A stretch of 38,809 nucleotides of DNA from Candidatus Neomarinimicrobiota bacterium (GCA_034716895.1 JAYEKW010000108.1:1-38809); one strand, 5' to 3'. Shown: positions 17,397 through 26,380, counted from the stretch's first letter. Made by a program: numbers and translations. Notes: generated by a model from the sequence alone, not told the origin.

Positions 17397-17853
17397 CTTT
17401 AGCTTTCCAGTCCTTTTTCAAGACTACCCTTGTATGGCTTTTGTTCGTGCTGAAAAATAGATGGGACCGGTACTGGTATCAAGACCTTAAAAACAGGTTG
17501 TTGCAACCATTTCTTAATCTATAACAATCTATTCCCCGATCTTGAAGTGTAAATATAGATTGACAGCCAGACGCCCACAGACAAAGGCCGCTTATTCGGG
17601 AGAACCAGAGGCTGGAAAGCGGCAAGCAAAATCTCAGTATCTTCTTTGTGCTTAACTGGTCCATTTTAGCATGTAATCTAAACAGAAGTTTTCTAATCAT
17701 GTCCATAAAGTAAGAAATAACAATAATATAAGGCGTAATATGACATCTCTAGTTTGTGCAATGATATGAAAAATAGTAACTTATCAATAACCCCATACTG
17801 GTTATTGAGTTTATCGAAATGCAGCATGGAGTTCTGGAATCCTCCCCAAAAAA

Positions 17854-17935
17854 GGGCTTTAGCCCAAGATGTATCAGCAGCATGGTTGGGCTAAAGCCTG
17901 ATTTCATAGTGGTTTATTAAGTCCCCAGGCTGAAG
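17854..17935. repeat. Palindromic repeat unit, copy A
   Basis: It has 13-bp perfect arms GGCTTTAGCCCAA (17855-17867) and TTGGGCTAAAGCC (17886-17898). A conserved tail with the order AGTGGTTTATTAA, then TCCCCAGGCTGAAG follows. It aligns with copy B at 18069 at roughly three quarters identity over about 82 bp. The arms are themselves nearly palindromic (GGGCTTTAGCCC). Confidence 0.75.
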
Positions 17936-18026
17936 AGGCTGTGTGAAAATATCATTGCGCCGGAATAATTGCTTGCTAATATTAGCTTTAGTTGTCTACG
18001 TATAGTGCTGTTACTATAGATACTTA

Positions 18027-18046
18027 CCCCAGGCTTCAGCCTGGGG
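18027..18046. repeat. Short perfect hairpin between repeat copies
   Basis: Arms CCCCAGGCT and AGCCTGGGG have a 2-nt loop. The same CCCCAGGCT block occurs in the tail of repeat copy A, so it is probably a third, partial member of the family. Confidence 0.65.
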
Positions 18047-18068
18047 GTTATAAAAATATTAAAAAGAA

Positions 18069-18150
18069 GGGCTTTAGCCCAAGACAACCAGCTACACAGT
18101 TGGGCTAAAGCCCTGAATTTCTAGTGATCTGTTAATCCCCCAAGCTAAAG
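18069..18150. repeat. Palindromic repeat unit, copy B
   Basis: It has 14-bp perfect arms GGGCTTTAGCCCAA (18069-18082) and TTGGGCTAAAGCCC (18100-18113), then a tail AGTGATCTGTTAATCCCCCA like that of copy A. Sequence between the arms is not conserved. Conserved arms with a free loop point to selection on structure or to a mobilised REP/MITE-like element. Confidence 0.75.
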
Positions 18151-18397
18151 CATGGGGTAATTACAAAACGCCACAACCTTCAGCTGAATTTTGTCAATAG
18201 TTACTAGTAACTCTAATGGTAACAGTGTTTTGCGCAAACTCCATAGGTCACTTAAGGTGTATTCACCTCATACTCAGCCAATTACAACTATTTTAGAGAA
18301 ACTTCTGTCTAAAGGATGTCTGTAAGATTGCTTAGGTTTGGTTTAATGGGTATGAACCATCGGAATGATTGAAAAGCGACCTGTTGCTAGTGACCAA

Positions 18398-19840
18398 CTA
18401 ATTTAAAAGAAATTCTGCCACTATGATTGATTGTGGGGCAATAGTGACCACAAAGAAATAACTATTATTTTCTCCATCCCAGCGCAATTTAAACTGAGTA
18501 TTGGAGAGTTTAACACCATCTCTTTTCCCCAATACACCAGGGAAAATCTCAGGAGCATGCAAGCCAACTGCCCGAGTAAACTCCATGGAATGTCCTGATC
18601 CATGCATGCGAACCTGAATGGTTTGTGGACTGGTATTCTCATTGCAGATCGTTACCACTACTTGTTCTTGAGATCTAAAGCATAAGCTCATCAGGTTTGG
18701 CTGCAGGTTCTCAGATGCAGGCACTATCACAGCGTTTGCGGGTATCCGCTTAATCAAATTTATGAGTGTAGTAAATGCAGGTTTGGCTACACCATTCAGA
18801 TCTAACAAACCCCGAGATTGCTTCTTGTGCTTCACATCAGTGGGCGCATCATATAGTTGATAGATCAGCGGCATTACACCACCATGCTCAAGCAGCCTAA
18901 GGGTATTTGAGTAAACTCTTAGCGCATAAGGCATACTGAAGCTGGCACTATAGTAGTAAGTTTCAAATCCAGGCAAATTCCCGATTTGGTCATAGCGATC
19001 CGGATCAGGATATTTCTCATGGTTAAAATTTGTTTCAGCAGTGGCGTAAGAACTGACCCAGATTGGCTTTAAAGATTCGATATTGGACAGATATTTTTTC
19101 AGATCAGCCACAGCTGAGCCAATGTTCTCAGCTGCAGTGCTATCTGCCCAGGCATGCACCGTCCAATGATCGAGAATATCAAAAGCTTCCTGATCTAAAT
19201 TCATATACCAGGACTCAAGATCACCTGAGAGTTCCGGAGTAGAAAGACTGGGGCCAACGATTCCTACTTGTTGAAAATCACGTAGATCCAATTCTTTCCG
19301 TACTGCATGGATCAGGGCGTTATATGAATCTGGAGTCAACGGCAATGAATCATTGGGTGAGCTGTCAGGCCTTGACAATAGCTCGATATAATCAGCCGGA
19401 ACTTCCTGATAAAATAATTCATCGACTTCCTCTGCCCACCAGCCTGCAAAACCCTTAATATCAGCCAATTGACCATGCCGATCCACAAAATTTGCCGGAA
19501 TTGCATCCACACTATAGACCCATTTAATACCCAGACGTTGGGTGGCAGTTCTCAAGGCCAGAATATCATCCCAATTATCTGCTTCTCTTTTTACCCGAAT
19601 CACCTTAATGCCGAGGTCATTGAGCGTTTGTAGCGGTTTCATTCGGCGACTGTAAAAGCTAATGGGAACATTAGCACCCATTCCATTGAACGGACCTACA
19701 TCCTGGCTAAGATCAAAATCTATTGGTCTATATTGCTTTTTTTTACGGTCTCCAAAAAAGCTGCATGACCACATCAGGCCAATGATCAGGATCAATAATC
19801 CTGCTCTTGTTATAAGCTTTGAGAATTTAGTTCCGAGCAT
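18398..19840 (-). CDS. Exported (alpha/beta)8-type glycosidase-like protein, possibly non-catalytic
   Basis: A 480-aa protein with a hydrophobic signal ending in LMWSC (Cys26), possibly a lipoprotein. The order of beta-strand and helix blocks (FNGMGANVPISFYSRRM, IKVIRVKREADNWDD, IKWVYSVDAIPANF) and a C-terminal beta domain (about 375-480) resemble clan GH-A enzymes such as GH30/GH39. In that clan the acid/base lies in an NEP motif and the nucleophile in a (T)E(Y/F) motif. Here the matching places read IELLSRPDSS (153-160) and PIWVSSYAT (259-267), so both glutamates seem absent. It may bind rather than cleave sugars. The gene is divergent from a TonB-receptor-like gene, which fits a glycan-related function. 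Confidence 0.55.
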   Translation of the reverse strand: MLGTKFSKLITRAGLLILIIGLMWSCSFFGDRKKKQYRPIDFDLSQDVGPFNGMGANVPISFYSRRMKPLQTLNDLGIKVIRVKREADNWDDILALRTATQRLGIKWVYSVDAIPANFVDRHGQLADIKGFAGWWAEEVDELFYQEVPADYIELLSRPDSSPNDSLPLTPDSYNALIHAVRKELDLRDFQQVGIVGPSLSTPELSGDLESWYMNLDQEAFDILDHWTVHAWADSTAAENIGSAVADLKKYLSNIESLKPIWVSSYATAETNFNHEKYPDPDRYDQIGNLPGFETYYYSASFSMPYALRVYSNTLRLLEHGGVMPLIYQLYDAPTDVKHKKQSRGLLDLNGVAKPAFTTLINLIKRIPANAVIVPASENLQPNLMSLCFRSQEQVVVTICNENTSPQTIQVRMHGSGHSMEFTRAVGLHAPEIFPGVLGKRDGVKLSNTQFKLRWDGENNSYFFVVTIAPQSIIVAEFLLN

Positions 19841-20032
19841 GGATTTAATTTCAACCCTTCTGCGGAGGAATCAACCAAAACCTGTGGAAAAGCTTTGATT
19901 CTGGCAACAAGCTGTTTTCGGATCATTAACCTTTCCCCGAATTCGTTGTCTAAGACAAGTTTGGAATAATAGTAGGATATGGTTGACCATCTCTATATTC
20001 GCGCCACTTTAAATTTTGACTTGAGGATGAAA

Positions 20033-22522
20033 ATGAAATTCACGACCCTGAAAGATATTTTGCTGACATTCACTCTGATTCTACTATTGACCAGCACGAC
20101 CCTGGCTCAGCGTCCCGGGAACAACAGACAGATGCCCTCTATTGGTGTATTAACCGGTCGTGTATTAGACGCCATTTCCTTAGAACCTGTAGAATATGCT
20201 AACATCACCATCATTAGAACCCGGGACACGAGTGCTGTATCAGGTGGTATTAGCAATGCTGATGGCTATTTCGATCTTAGGGAACTACCGCTGGGTCGTT
20301 TTATGGTGCGCTTTGAATTCATGGGATATGAAACACTCATTATTGATGAGATCAGGCTGACACCACGTGAATCGGTTGAGAAACATCTGGGAGATATTTT
20401 ACTTAAATCGACCACCCTGATCGGGGGGAGAGTGGAAGTCACTGGTGACAGACCATTAATCACTCAAACCATTGATAAACGAATCTTCAATGTTGAAAAG
20501 AGTCTCTCTGCTGAAGGAAGTTCTGCCATAGAGATTCTGGAGCAAATTCCGTCAGTAGATGTAGATATGGATGGCGTGATCAGCCTCAGGGGTAGTTCGA
20601 ATGTGAAGATCCTCATTGATGGCAAACCTTCTGGCTTATCCAACGAGGATAACAGTGCACTGTTAGAGCAGATCCCATCCTCCACTATTGAAACCGTAGA
20701 GATCATAACCAATCCTTCGGCTAAATATGATCCTGATGGTATGTCTGGTATCATTAATGTAGTTCTGAAGCAGAATCGGTTAAAAGGTCTTACAGGTAGC
20801 ATTGGTACCGGGTATGCAGATCCAGACCGCTATAATCTCAATGGCCAAATAAACTTTCGGAATAAGAAAATAAATATCTCTTCTATGCTCGCTTACCGAA
20901 CCAGTATTAGGAATGTTGGCGGTACGAATCACATGGTATATTTGGACGATACTGGTAGTGTTTTCAATATCCTGGATCAATTGAGTGATGGGTTTCGTGA
21001 TTTTGATTCCTACACTGGCCGGTTGAACACAAGTTATTCATTGAATCAGAAGAACAAGATCTTTGCAGGATTAATGCTCAGCTACCGGACGCGCAATTTT
21101 GAAGAATTGATCACCTATAGGAATGGAGCACGTTCTGATAGCCTGCAACCGATCTACCAAAGACTGGCTCAGAGTGAGAATAATAGTGAAAGTACCACCT
21201 ATACCTTCGGTTGGGAGAAAACTTTCAAACGCGAAGGGCAAACATTAAACGTTGATTTTCGACAAACAGACAATCAAACCGATGAAACCGGGAATCACTT
21301 ACAAGACGATTATTTTCATGCGCCAGACTCCTTTGAGGTTCAGATCACTACTCGGGATGATGAGCGGTCTACCCGGACTTTTCAATTGGATTACACCCAC
21401 CCACTTGGTGAAGACCAAAAACTGGAGCTGGGTCTCAAAACAATTGAAACTCATATGGATAATTATTTTTCTTCAATTTCTCAAACGGATTCAGACACAA
21501 GCTGGACCGATAATATTGATCTAAACACCCATTTTCTATTCGATGAAGGGATTTACGCCGGTTATGTCACCTACAGTCAAAAGATCGGACTGCTTGGATT
21601 TCAAGGGGGCGTCAGAGTCGAACAAGCCCGAACCGAAGCAGATGTTTTTGTTGATAGCATATTTGTTAATGAGTATCAGAGTATTTTTCCATCAGCCCAT
21701 CTGAATTATACCCTGGCCCCTCAAAAAGATATCCAAATGAGCTATAGTCGTCGCGTTAATCGTCCCCGAGTAAGGTCAGTTGTCCCCATCACCAATTATT
21801 ATGATCCCTTAAATATCCGGACTGGAAATCCTGAGCTTTTACCTGAGTATATTGATTCATACGAACTCAACTACACTCAATTCCGAAAAGGGATCTCATT
21901 TAATGCAGGGGTGTATTATCGTCAGATCAATGACCTGATGCGACGTTATAAGGAATTAAAAGAAATTAATGGAAATACTGTTTCTGTCACAACTTTTCGA
22001 AATTTTGATACGGGACACTCCTATGGTGCTGAGGCAATGATCAATGCTAAACCATGGGAACCTTTAAAGCTTATGCTCAGTGGAAATGTCACTCGAACAG
22101 TCATTGACGAGTCGGGATTAGATGCCGATATCAATACCAGTTCTTACGGCTACTATTTGCGTGGAACGGCCACTTACTCCCCTTTTCCAAATACAGATAT
22201 TCAGATGTTCACCATGTATCGTAGTCCTCGGGAAATTGCCCAGGGCAGTATGTCCGATATGCTTTTTGCCAATCTTTCAGTCAAACATAAACTTTGGGAG
22301 AAAAAGGGCAGTATATCTCTCCAGGTCAGTGATCTCTTTAACAGTCGCCGGTTCGAGTATAATCTGGTTACTGAGAATTTTGAACAGATTCGGGAAAGAA
22401 CGTTCAGTAACCGCTATATCAAGTTGAATTTCAGCTACACATTTGGAAAATTTGTGGATACTGAGCGTCAACGTGGTACTGGTGGTCGTGATGATATGGA
22501 CATGGATATGGGGATAGATTAA
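20033..22522 (+). CDS. TonB-dependent receptor-like outer-membrane protein (OMP_b-brl family)
   Basis: I place the start at ATG 20033, six bases after GAGG, rather than an upstream ATG at 19979. This gives MKFTTLKDILLTF, a proper signal peptide ending TLAQ. Residues about 40-120 form a carboxypeptidase-regulatory-like domain (GVLTGRVLDAISLEPVEYANI, then NADGYFDLRELPLG). A plug domain follows (IEILEQIPSVDVDMDGVISLRG, then KILIDGKPSG, then NPSAKYDPDGMSGIINVVLK). The rest is a beta-barrel of the outer-membrane protein beta-barrel family, ending with an acidic tail (DDMDMDMGID). Such proteins import or sense large ligands or have unknown substrates. No SusD-like partner is present. It is divergent from the glycosidase-like gene with a gap of about 190 bp. 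Confidence 0.85.
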   Translation: MKFTTLKDILLTFTLILLLTSTTLAQRPGNNRQMPSIGVLTGRVLDAISLEPVEYANITIIRTRDTSAVSGGISNADGYFDLRELPLGRFMVRFEFMGYETLIIDEIRLTPRESVEKHLGDILLKSTTLIGGRVEVTGDRPLITQTIDKRIFNVEKSLSAEGSSAIEILEQIPSVDVDMDGVISLRGSSNVKILIDGKPSGLSNEDNSALLEQIPSSTIETVEIITNPSAKYDPDGMSGIINVVLKQNRLKGLTGSIGTGYADPDRYNLNGQINFRNKKINISSMLAYRTSIRNVGGTNHMVYLDDTGSVFNILDQLSDGFRDFDSYTGRLNTSYSLNQKNKIFAGLMLSYRTRNFEELITYRNGARSDSLQPIYQRLAQSENNSESTTYTFGWEKTFKREGQTLNVDFRQTDNQTDETGNHLQDDYFHAPDSFEVQITTRDDERSTRTFQLDYTHPLGEDQKLELGLKTIETHMDNYFSSISQTDSDTSWTDNIDLNTHFLFDEGIYAGYVTYSQKIGLLGFQGGVRVEQARTEADVFVDSIFVNEYQSIFPSAHLNYTLAPQKDIQMSYSRRVNRPRVRSVVPITNYYDPLNIRTGNPELLPEYIDSYELNYTQFRKGISFNAGVYYRQINDLMRRYKELKEINGNTVSVTTFRNFDTGHSYGAEAMINAKPWEPLKLMLSGNVTRTVIDESGLDADINTSSYGYYLRGTATYSPFPNTDIQMFTMYRSPREIAQGSMSDMLFANLSVKHKLWEKKGSISLQVSDLFNSRRFEYNLVTENFEQIRERTFSNRYIKLNFSYTFGKFVDTERQRGTGGRDDMDMDMGID

Positions 22523-22523
22523 G

Positions 22524-22572
22524 AATTATGAATTGTGAATTGTGAATTATGAATTATGAATTGTGAATTGTG
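22524..22572. repeat. Seven-unit heptanucleotide tandem repeat
   Basis: Seven consecutive copies of AATTRTG in the order ATG, GTG, GTG, ATG, ATG, GTG, GTG endings. They begin just two bases after the stop of the barrel gene. Two further AATTGTG units occur at 22758-22771, bracketing 185 bp of other repeat sequence. Confidence 0.9.
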
Positions 22573-22700
22573 ACGAAACCGCAAAAAGTTCCTTACGGTT
22601 TAATAATCATCAAATACACCCTAACTCATTTAATATTAACCACTTAACGCATATACTCCTAAATCCATAAATATCAATACTCTGCGCCTCTGCGTGCTTT

Positions 22701-22732
22701 GCCTGCCCGCACGAAGTTATACGCAGGCGGGC
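22701..22732. repeat. Imperfect palindrome in intergenic repeat cluster
   Basis: GCCTGCCCGC (22701-22710) can pair with GCAGGCGGGC (22723-22732) in 9 of 10 positions, counting one G-T wobble. The surrounding ACGAAGTTATAC block looks like a dispersed element I associate with this bacterial group. Confidence 0.45.
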
Positions 22733-22795
22733 GAGAGGTACTTTTTGCGAGGGCGTCAATTGTGAATTGTGAAAATTTCACAAACTCTGGGATGG

Positions 22796-23803
22796 TTAGT
22801 CCAGGTTCTTAATGCTTTCCAGAGCTTTGATTGTCTCGTCATAGCCTTTTTGGATCGCGATCTCGGCTTCCAGAAAATTCCAGGCTGACAAACCGGTACT
22901 AATATTGATCAACATATCCGGCATGGCTAATTCCACCTGATTGGCGGCAATGAGTGCCATTGACAAGATCACGGTCTCGTGGGCGATCTCTGCCAAATTG
23001 GGCTGACCAGCAGTATACCATGGCTCGTTTGCTTTGGGGATACGCCATTTGGATTTACTGTTTTCCAGATCATCACCATTTAGATAGGAAAACTCCTGTG
23101 TCGCATCTTTGCCTTCCGGAAAAGCCAGGACATTTACAGCAATGATGTAATCAGCCCCCATGGAACGGACTACATCAATGGGAACCGGATCGATCATGCC
23201 ACCATCTACCAGGATGCGATTACCGCTGGCAAGTGGATTAAAAACGATGGGAACAGAAGAACTGGCACGAGTCGCAGTGGCCAGGCTGCCCTTGTTGATT
23301 ACATAGAGGTCACCATTGAGGATATCCACGGTTGTGGCAGCAAAGGGTATTGCCAGATCTTCAATAGCTTTTGATCCATAGAGATCATCCAAATATAAGG
23401 TTATCTTTTGGCCATCGATAAACCCCCTGGTTGGGAAGATCGGATCCAAAAGATTCAAGACATCCAGCCAATTTGAATTTAAGGCGACATCCGAAAGTTC
23501 TGATACAGTCATACCGGCAGCATACCCGCCACCAATGATAGCCCCCATGCTGCTGCCAGCGATCATGTCTATGCGGACCCCAGCCTCTTCCAAAGCTTCC
23601 AGAACACCAACGTGGGCAAAACCCTTGGCTGCACCGGCACCCAAAGCCAGGCCCACAGAAAAGTCCTGCTTAGCTTTGCCCTGAAGTACCAGACTAAACT
23701 GCTTTTCCAGCTCCGGAGTGTTGAGGGGTGCTGCTATTATTTTGGTTCCAACCAGTAAACAACTTAAACCAATTGAGAACAGCAGTTTCAGTAGTGAATT
23801 CAT
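22796..23803 (-). CDS. Exported patatin-like phospholipase (RssA type)
   Basis: A 335-aa protein with an N-terminal signal (residues 1-25). The patatin domain has a GAGAAKG oxyanion segment (55-61), the nucleophile serine S85 in GSSMG (83-87) and the catalytic aspartate D199 in DGG (199-201), so the Ser-Asp dyad is intact. Patatins hydrolyse acyl chains from phospholipids or other lipids, and the signal suggests action in the periplasm or at the outer membrane. Its start overlaps the stop of the upstream nuclease gene by 4 bp (ATGA), implying one transcript. The shared purpose may be breakdown of lipid and nucleic acid for phosphorus or carbon. That is inference. Confidence 0.85.
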   Translation of the reverse strand: MNSLLKLLFSIGLSCLLVGTKIIAAPLNTPELEKQFSLVLQGKAKQDFSVGLALGAGAAKGFAHVGVLEALEEAGVRIDMIAGSSMGAIIGGGYAAGMTVSELSDVALNSNWLDVLNLLDPIFPTRGFIDGQKITLYLDDLYGSKAIEDLAIPFAATTVDILNGDLYVINKGSLATATRASSSVPIVFNPLASGNRILVDGGMIDPVPIDVVRSMGADYIIAVNVLAFPEGKDATQEFSYLNGDDLENSKSKWRIPKANEPWYTAGQPNLAEIAHETVILSMALIAANQVELAMPDMLINISTGLSAWNFLEAEIAIQKGYDETIKALESIKNLD

Positions 23804-24549
23804 TTATATAGATCATTCAGGATCGCTGCCAAATGATATCCAGCTTTGAGCAATCTATCTTCCATCAGTTCCCGGTTGCTATAGACATACTTCCAGGAAA
23901 GTTTGCCATCCCCGATGTCATAGACCTGATCATGCACTGCCCGGGAGCGATGGACAAAAGTCAGCACGGTTGGATCTAATAATTTTTGTTTGTCAGCAGC
24001 GGTGAGCCCCAATTGAATTTGCTGTGCATATTCAGTATAACTATACTGCATATGGTCGATCATTTGGCTGTCCCAGACACGGTGAAGATTAGTCTCTTCA
24101 CGAAACCAGGTCACCTTGATATCATTACCCCCTCGATCTGTTCCATTACCAACATGCAGGGGTTGATGCAAATCTCCAACAATATGTACCACAAAACGAA
24201 AAACATCCAGTTGATCCTGCTTACTGAGTGTCTCGGATTTTAGGAGTTTAGTGAACTCAGTAACTTTCTGCACTGCACGCCCACCGGCTTCAGGACCCTC
24301 ATAGTTATGCCCTTTAAGGATTGTACAATAGTGCCAATCATGAGAATGGTCCCATTTGGGATCGGACTTTATCTCGTCAGCCCAATTGCCGATTCGAGCT
24401 AGATCCGTGTGTCCCAGCAGTTGAGTAATTGCTTCCCTGGCTTGGGGACTTAAGTTTTCTTCAGCAATTATTCCAATGACCCGGTGACCGGTTTTCCCCC
24501 AACCAAGCAGGGTACTAACGGTAAACAGTAAGATAATGAATTGTCGCAA
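23800..24549 (-). CDS. S1/P1-type zinc nuclease, exported
   Basis: A 249-aa protein. The signal peptide ends before Trp17 (LLG|WGKTGHR). In S1/P1 nucleases the mature N-terminal Trp itself is a zinc ligand, so this cleavage position fits. Other ligands are visible: NWADEI, HDWHYC, FVVHIVGDLHQPLHVG and NLHRVWDS. The GGND motif follows LHVGNGTDRGGNDI. The enzyme degrades single-stranded RNA and DNA and often has 3'-nucleotidase activity. With a signal peptide it would act in the periplasm or outside. It forms a tight two-gene unit with the patatin gene. Confidence 0.9.
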   Translation of the reverse strand: MRQFIILLFTVSTLLGWGKTGHRVIGIIAEENLSPQAREAITQLLGHTDLARIGNWADEIKSDPKWDHSHDWHYCTILKGHNYEGPEAGGRAVQKVTEFTKLLKSETLSKQDQLDVFRFVVHIVGDLHQPLHVGNGTDRGGNDIKVTWFREETNLHRVWDSQMIDHMQYSYTEYAQQIQLGLTAADKQKLLDPTVLTFVHRSRAVHDQVYDIGDGKLSWKYVYSNRELMEDRLLKAGYHLAAILNDLYK

Positions 24550-24709
24550 GGTGAAATCTCCTAGTATTATGGCAGGAATCTAATGTAGGACCAGAGGCTT
24601 ACGAAGGTTTTCGTGGTGATATTTACGCCGAGCCCAATAATTCATGAGGGTCTGCACATGTTAAAGATGGGGGATCAATTCTCTGAATTGGGGAGAATAG
24701 TTCTACCCT

Positions 24710-24755
24710 AAAAAAAACCGGTCCGGGCGATGATTTAAACCAGCGCCTGAACCGG
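24710..24755 (-). terminator. Intrinsic terminator for the leftward cytochrome genes
   Basis: Read on the minus strand, a stem CGGTTCAGGCG/CGCCCGGACCG (a few mismatches) with a 13-nt loop is followed by eight T (24717-24710 on this strand). It lies about 220 bp after the stop of the octaheme cytochrome gene and before the nuclease gene. Confidence 0.7.
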
Positions 24756-24837
24756 GATCTAATTAACTACCGCTAACTAAAATCTTGGGATAGTAAAGCG
24801 GCCCATGTTAGTCGTAAACATTTACTGTACCAAAATA

Positions 24838-24910
24838 GCCACGAAGGCACCAAGACACTAAGCTTCACAAATTCTCCCTGTGGTTCTTTGGACTTTTGGG
24901 TCTTCGTAGC
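24838..24910. repeat. 73-bp element with imperfect terminal inverted repeats
   Basis: GCCACGAAGGCACCAAGACA begins the left arm (24838-24862). The right arm (24886-24910) is an imperfect inverted copy ending TTTGGGTCTTCGTAGC, with about 16 of 25 positions paired. Similar palindromes are widely dispersed in this bacterial group. It lies between the octaheme gene and its likely terminator. Confidence 0.6.
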
Positions 24911-24974
24911 AAAAGAGCTTACGCTACTGCGCCATGAGAACTATTGATTCTTACAGCTATCTAATAGCTCGTTG

Positions 24975-26339
24975 CTATTTATCCTGATATTTTCTGATAA
25001 TCTGATCCCCTGGATAGCCAAGTGCTTTCCAGTCGATTCGCCTTTCCTGCCCACGATGGCAAGCCCTGCATTTCAGGGATTCTGATGCCGGGGCAACCAT
25101 GTGAGCGAGACCTGAATACATTTCAGTCGCAATAAAATCATAATGGCCGCTGTACTCCAGTTTGGCAGCCTTCATCCCCACTTCTGAGGCTCTATTCCAG
25201 TCAAAATGGGTCCAATATCCCTTCCAGAGTTGGGGTATTATTAAGTGTTTATTCTCTGTATCATAGATCTGTTTACCACGCATCACCTTGAAAGGGTACA
25301 GCTTGGCGTTTTCATCATCTCTATCTCCGAGAGGCTGGTTGATCATCACAACTTCACCGGGATCAACTTTATCACCCTTCAGATAGCGGGTTGTTTTACC
25401 ATTATACCAATAATATTCAGGAACCACATTGTTTTCCCAAACAAAGCTGCCCTTCTTCTTAAAGTAGGTGTCCATCCCATATTCATCTTTTTCACCTGTA
25501 CTGTCTTTGCCGGCGGTAGACCAGTCCCAATACATTTTTGTGGGCTTTCCCTTTGCATACAGTGGTATATGACATGATTGGCAAGCAACTTTTTCAACAT
25601 GTTTGTTGATGATCTTTGAACGATGCACATCCTCTTCATGACAGTCAAGACACTGCACCCTGTTGTCTTCATCGGTGAGGATAGCCATTGACTTACCCAT
25701 AATGTTGTGAGCTTCTGTGGTGTGGCAATCAGTACAGGTCATGTCGTTACCCATATGTACATCATAAGATGGATCCGCATCTACCAGACCATAATCAAGA
25801 TCACCGTGTTTTACATTCTCACCACCGCCACCATTGAAGTGACAACTCCCGCAGGTATTGATGGATGAATAGCCGACGCTTTGGGCAACTTTTGTCAGAT
25901 CTACACTTTCAAAGGGATAACCAGCCCCTTTTGGATTCTTCTTATAAGTACCGGTTTGATCATGGCAAATTAAGCAATCTACATTCTCTTCATTTTGAAA
26001 ATCAAAAGAATCGTCCTTCCAACCGTAGCCAACATGGCAACTGGTGCAACGTTCCCAATTTGATTCTACGGCAACACAATAATTATTGAACGAATTTGCT
26101 TTACCAATGGCATGTTTACCCCGATGTCCAGGAACAACTTTGGCTTTGTCTTTCCAGGTCCAGTGGATCGTTTTCATTACGTCACTTGCAGCATCTTCAT
26201 GGCAAGCCAGACAAGTCTCAGTGACCTCTTGCACAGTTAGCAGGGAATCTTCAATATGCTCTCTATGATCTTCCTGTGCTGGCGCAAGTCCAACACTTAG
26301 AAGTATACTAAAGAGAATTAGGTACAGTTTTCTTCGCAT
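24975..26339 (-). CDS. Octaheme c-type cytochrome, tetrathionate reductase-like family
   Basis: A 454-aa protein with a signal peptide (MRRKLYLILFSILLSVGLAPAQ). Eight CXXCH heme motifs are present: CLACH, CTSCH, CLICH, CGSCH, CTDCH, CLDCH, CQSCH and CRACH. Number, length and spacing suit the octaheme tetrathionate reductase (OTR) family of periplasmic multiheme enzymes. Family members reduce tetrathionate, nitrite or hydroxylamine in vitro, and the natural substrate is often unknown. Here it could be a terminal reductase or an electron-transfer end point fed by the 12-heme and tetraheme cytochromes upstream in the same orientation. It starts 190 bp after the 12-heme gene. The gap contains a hairpin, so transcript levels may differ. 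Confidence 0.85.
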   Translation of the reverse strand: MRRKLYLILFSILLSVGLAPAQEDHREHIEDSLLTVQEVTETCLACHEDAASDVMKTIHWTWKDKAKVVPGHRGKHAIGKANSFNNYCVAVESNWERCTSCHVGYGWKDDSFDFQNEENVDCLICHDQTGTYKKNPKGAGYPFESVDLTKVAQSVGYSSINTCGSCHFNGGGGENVKHGDLDYGLVDADPSYDVHMGNDMTCTDCHTTEAHNIMGKSMAILTDEDNRVQCLDCHEEDVHRSKIINKHVEKVACQSCHIPLYAKGKPTKMYWDWSTAGKDSTGEKDEYGMDTYFKKKGSFVWENNVVPEYYWYNGKTTRYLKGDKVDPGEVVMINQPLGDRDDENAKLYPFKVMRGKQIYDTENKHLIIPQLWKGYWTHFDWNRASEVGMKAAKLEYSGHYDFIATEMYSGLAHMVAPASESLKCRACHRGQERRIDWKALGYPGDQIIRKYQDK

Positions 26340-26359
26340 CGTACAATCTCCATTCGAAC

Positions 26360-26380
26360 AAAGCAGCTCATAGCTGCTTT
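26360..26380. other. Perfect hairpin between 12-heme and 8-heme cytochrome genes
   Basis: 9-bp arms AAAGCAGCT/AGCTGCTTT have a 3-nt loop. On the plus strand it ends in five T. On the transcribed minus strand only three T follow, so it may act as a partial terminator or as an RNA processing/stability structure. A second small palindrome, GGATGA/TCATCC, sits at 26402-26416. Confidence 0.5.

Larger units (their letters stand above)
17397..18397. other. Long non-coding region between two leftward genes
   Basis: No ORF of credible quality was seen in about 1 kb. The right side (17854-18165) is packed with inverted repeats, listed separately. The left part (17397-17850) should hold the promoter of the diguanylate cyclase. 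It contains a small stem GGTTG/CAACC near 17494 and a 7-bp inverted repeat GCCGCTT/AAGCGGC around 17589-17624. I compared it mentally with cyclic-di-GMP riboswitches and saw no convincing match. Confidence 0.6.
24550..24974. other. Intergenic region with terminator and repeat element
   Basis: No gene is seen. The region contains a leftward intrinsic terminator and a 73-bp palindromic repeat, both listed separately. It should also contain the promoter of the nuclease-patatin unit (24550-24710), where I saw no clear consensus. Confidence 0.6.

Noticed and set aside
17397-17850. Cyclic-di-GMP riboswitch before the diguanylate cyclase gene
   Set aside because: Small hairpins exist, but I saw no conserved GEMM-type motif.
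17854-18150. CRISPR-like array
   Set aside because: There are only two diverged units with large internal palindromes, no regular spacers and no cas genes.
24975-26339. Naming the octaheme protein tetrathionate reductase
   Set aside because: Eight hemes and length fit the OTR family, but members have several in vitro activities and the substrate cannot be read from sequence.
26360-26380. Perfect hairpin as a full terminator between the 12-heme and 8-heme genes
   Set aside because: On the transcribed strand only three T follow the stem. Complete termination would leave the octaheme gene without an evident promoter, so partial read-through or processing is more likely.
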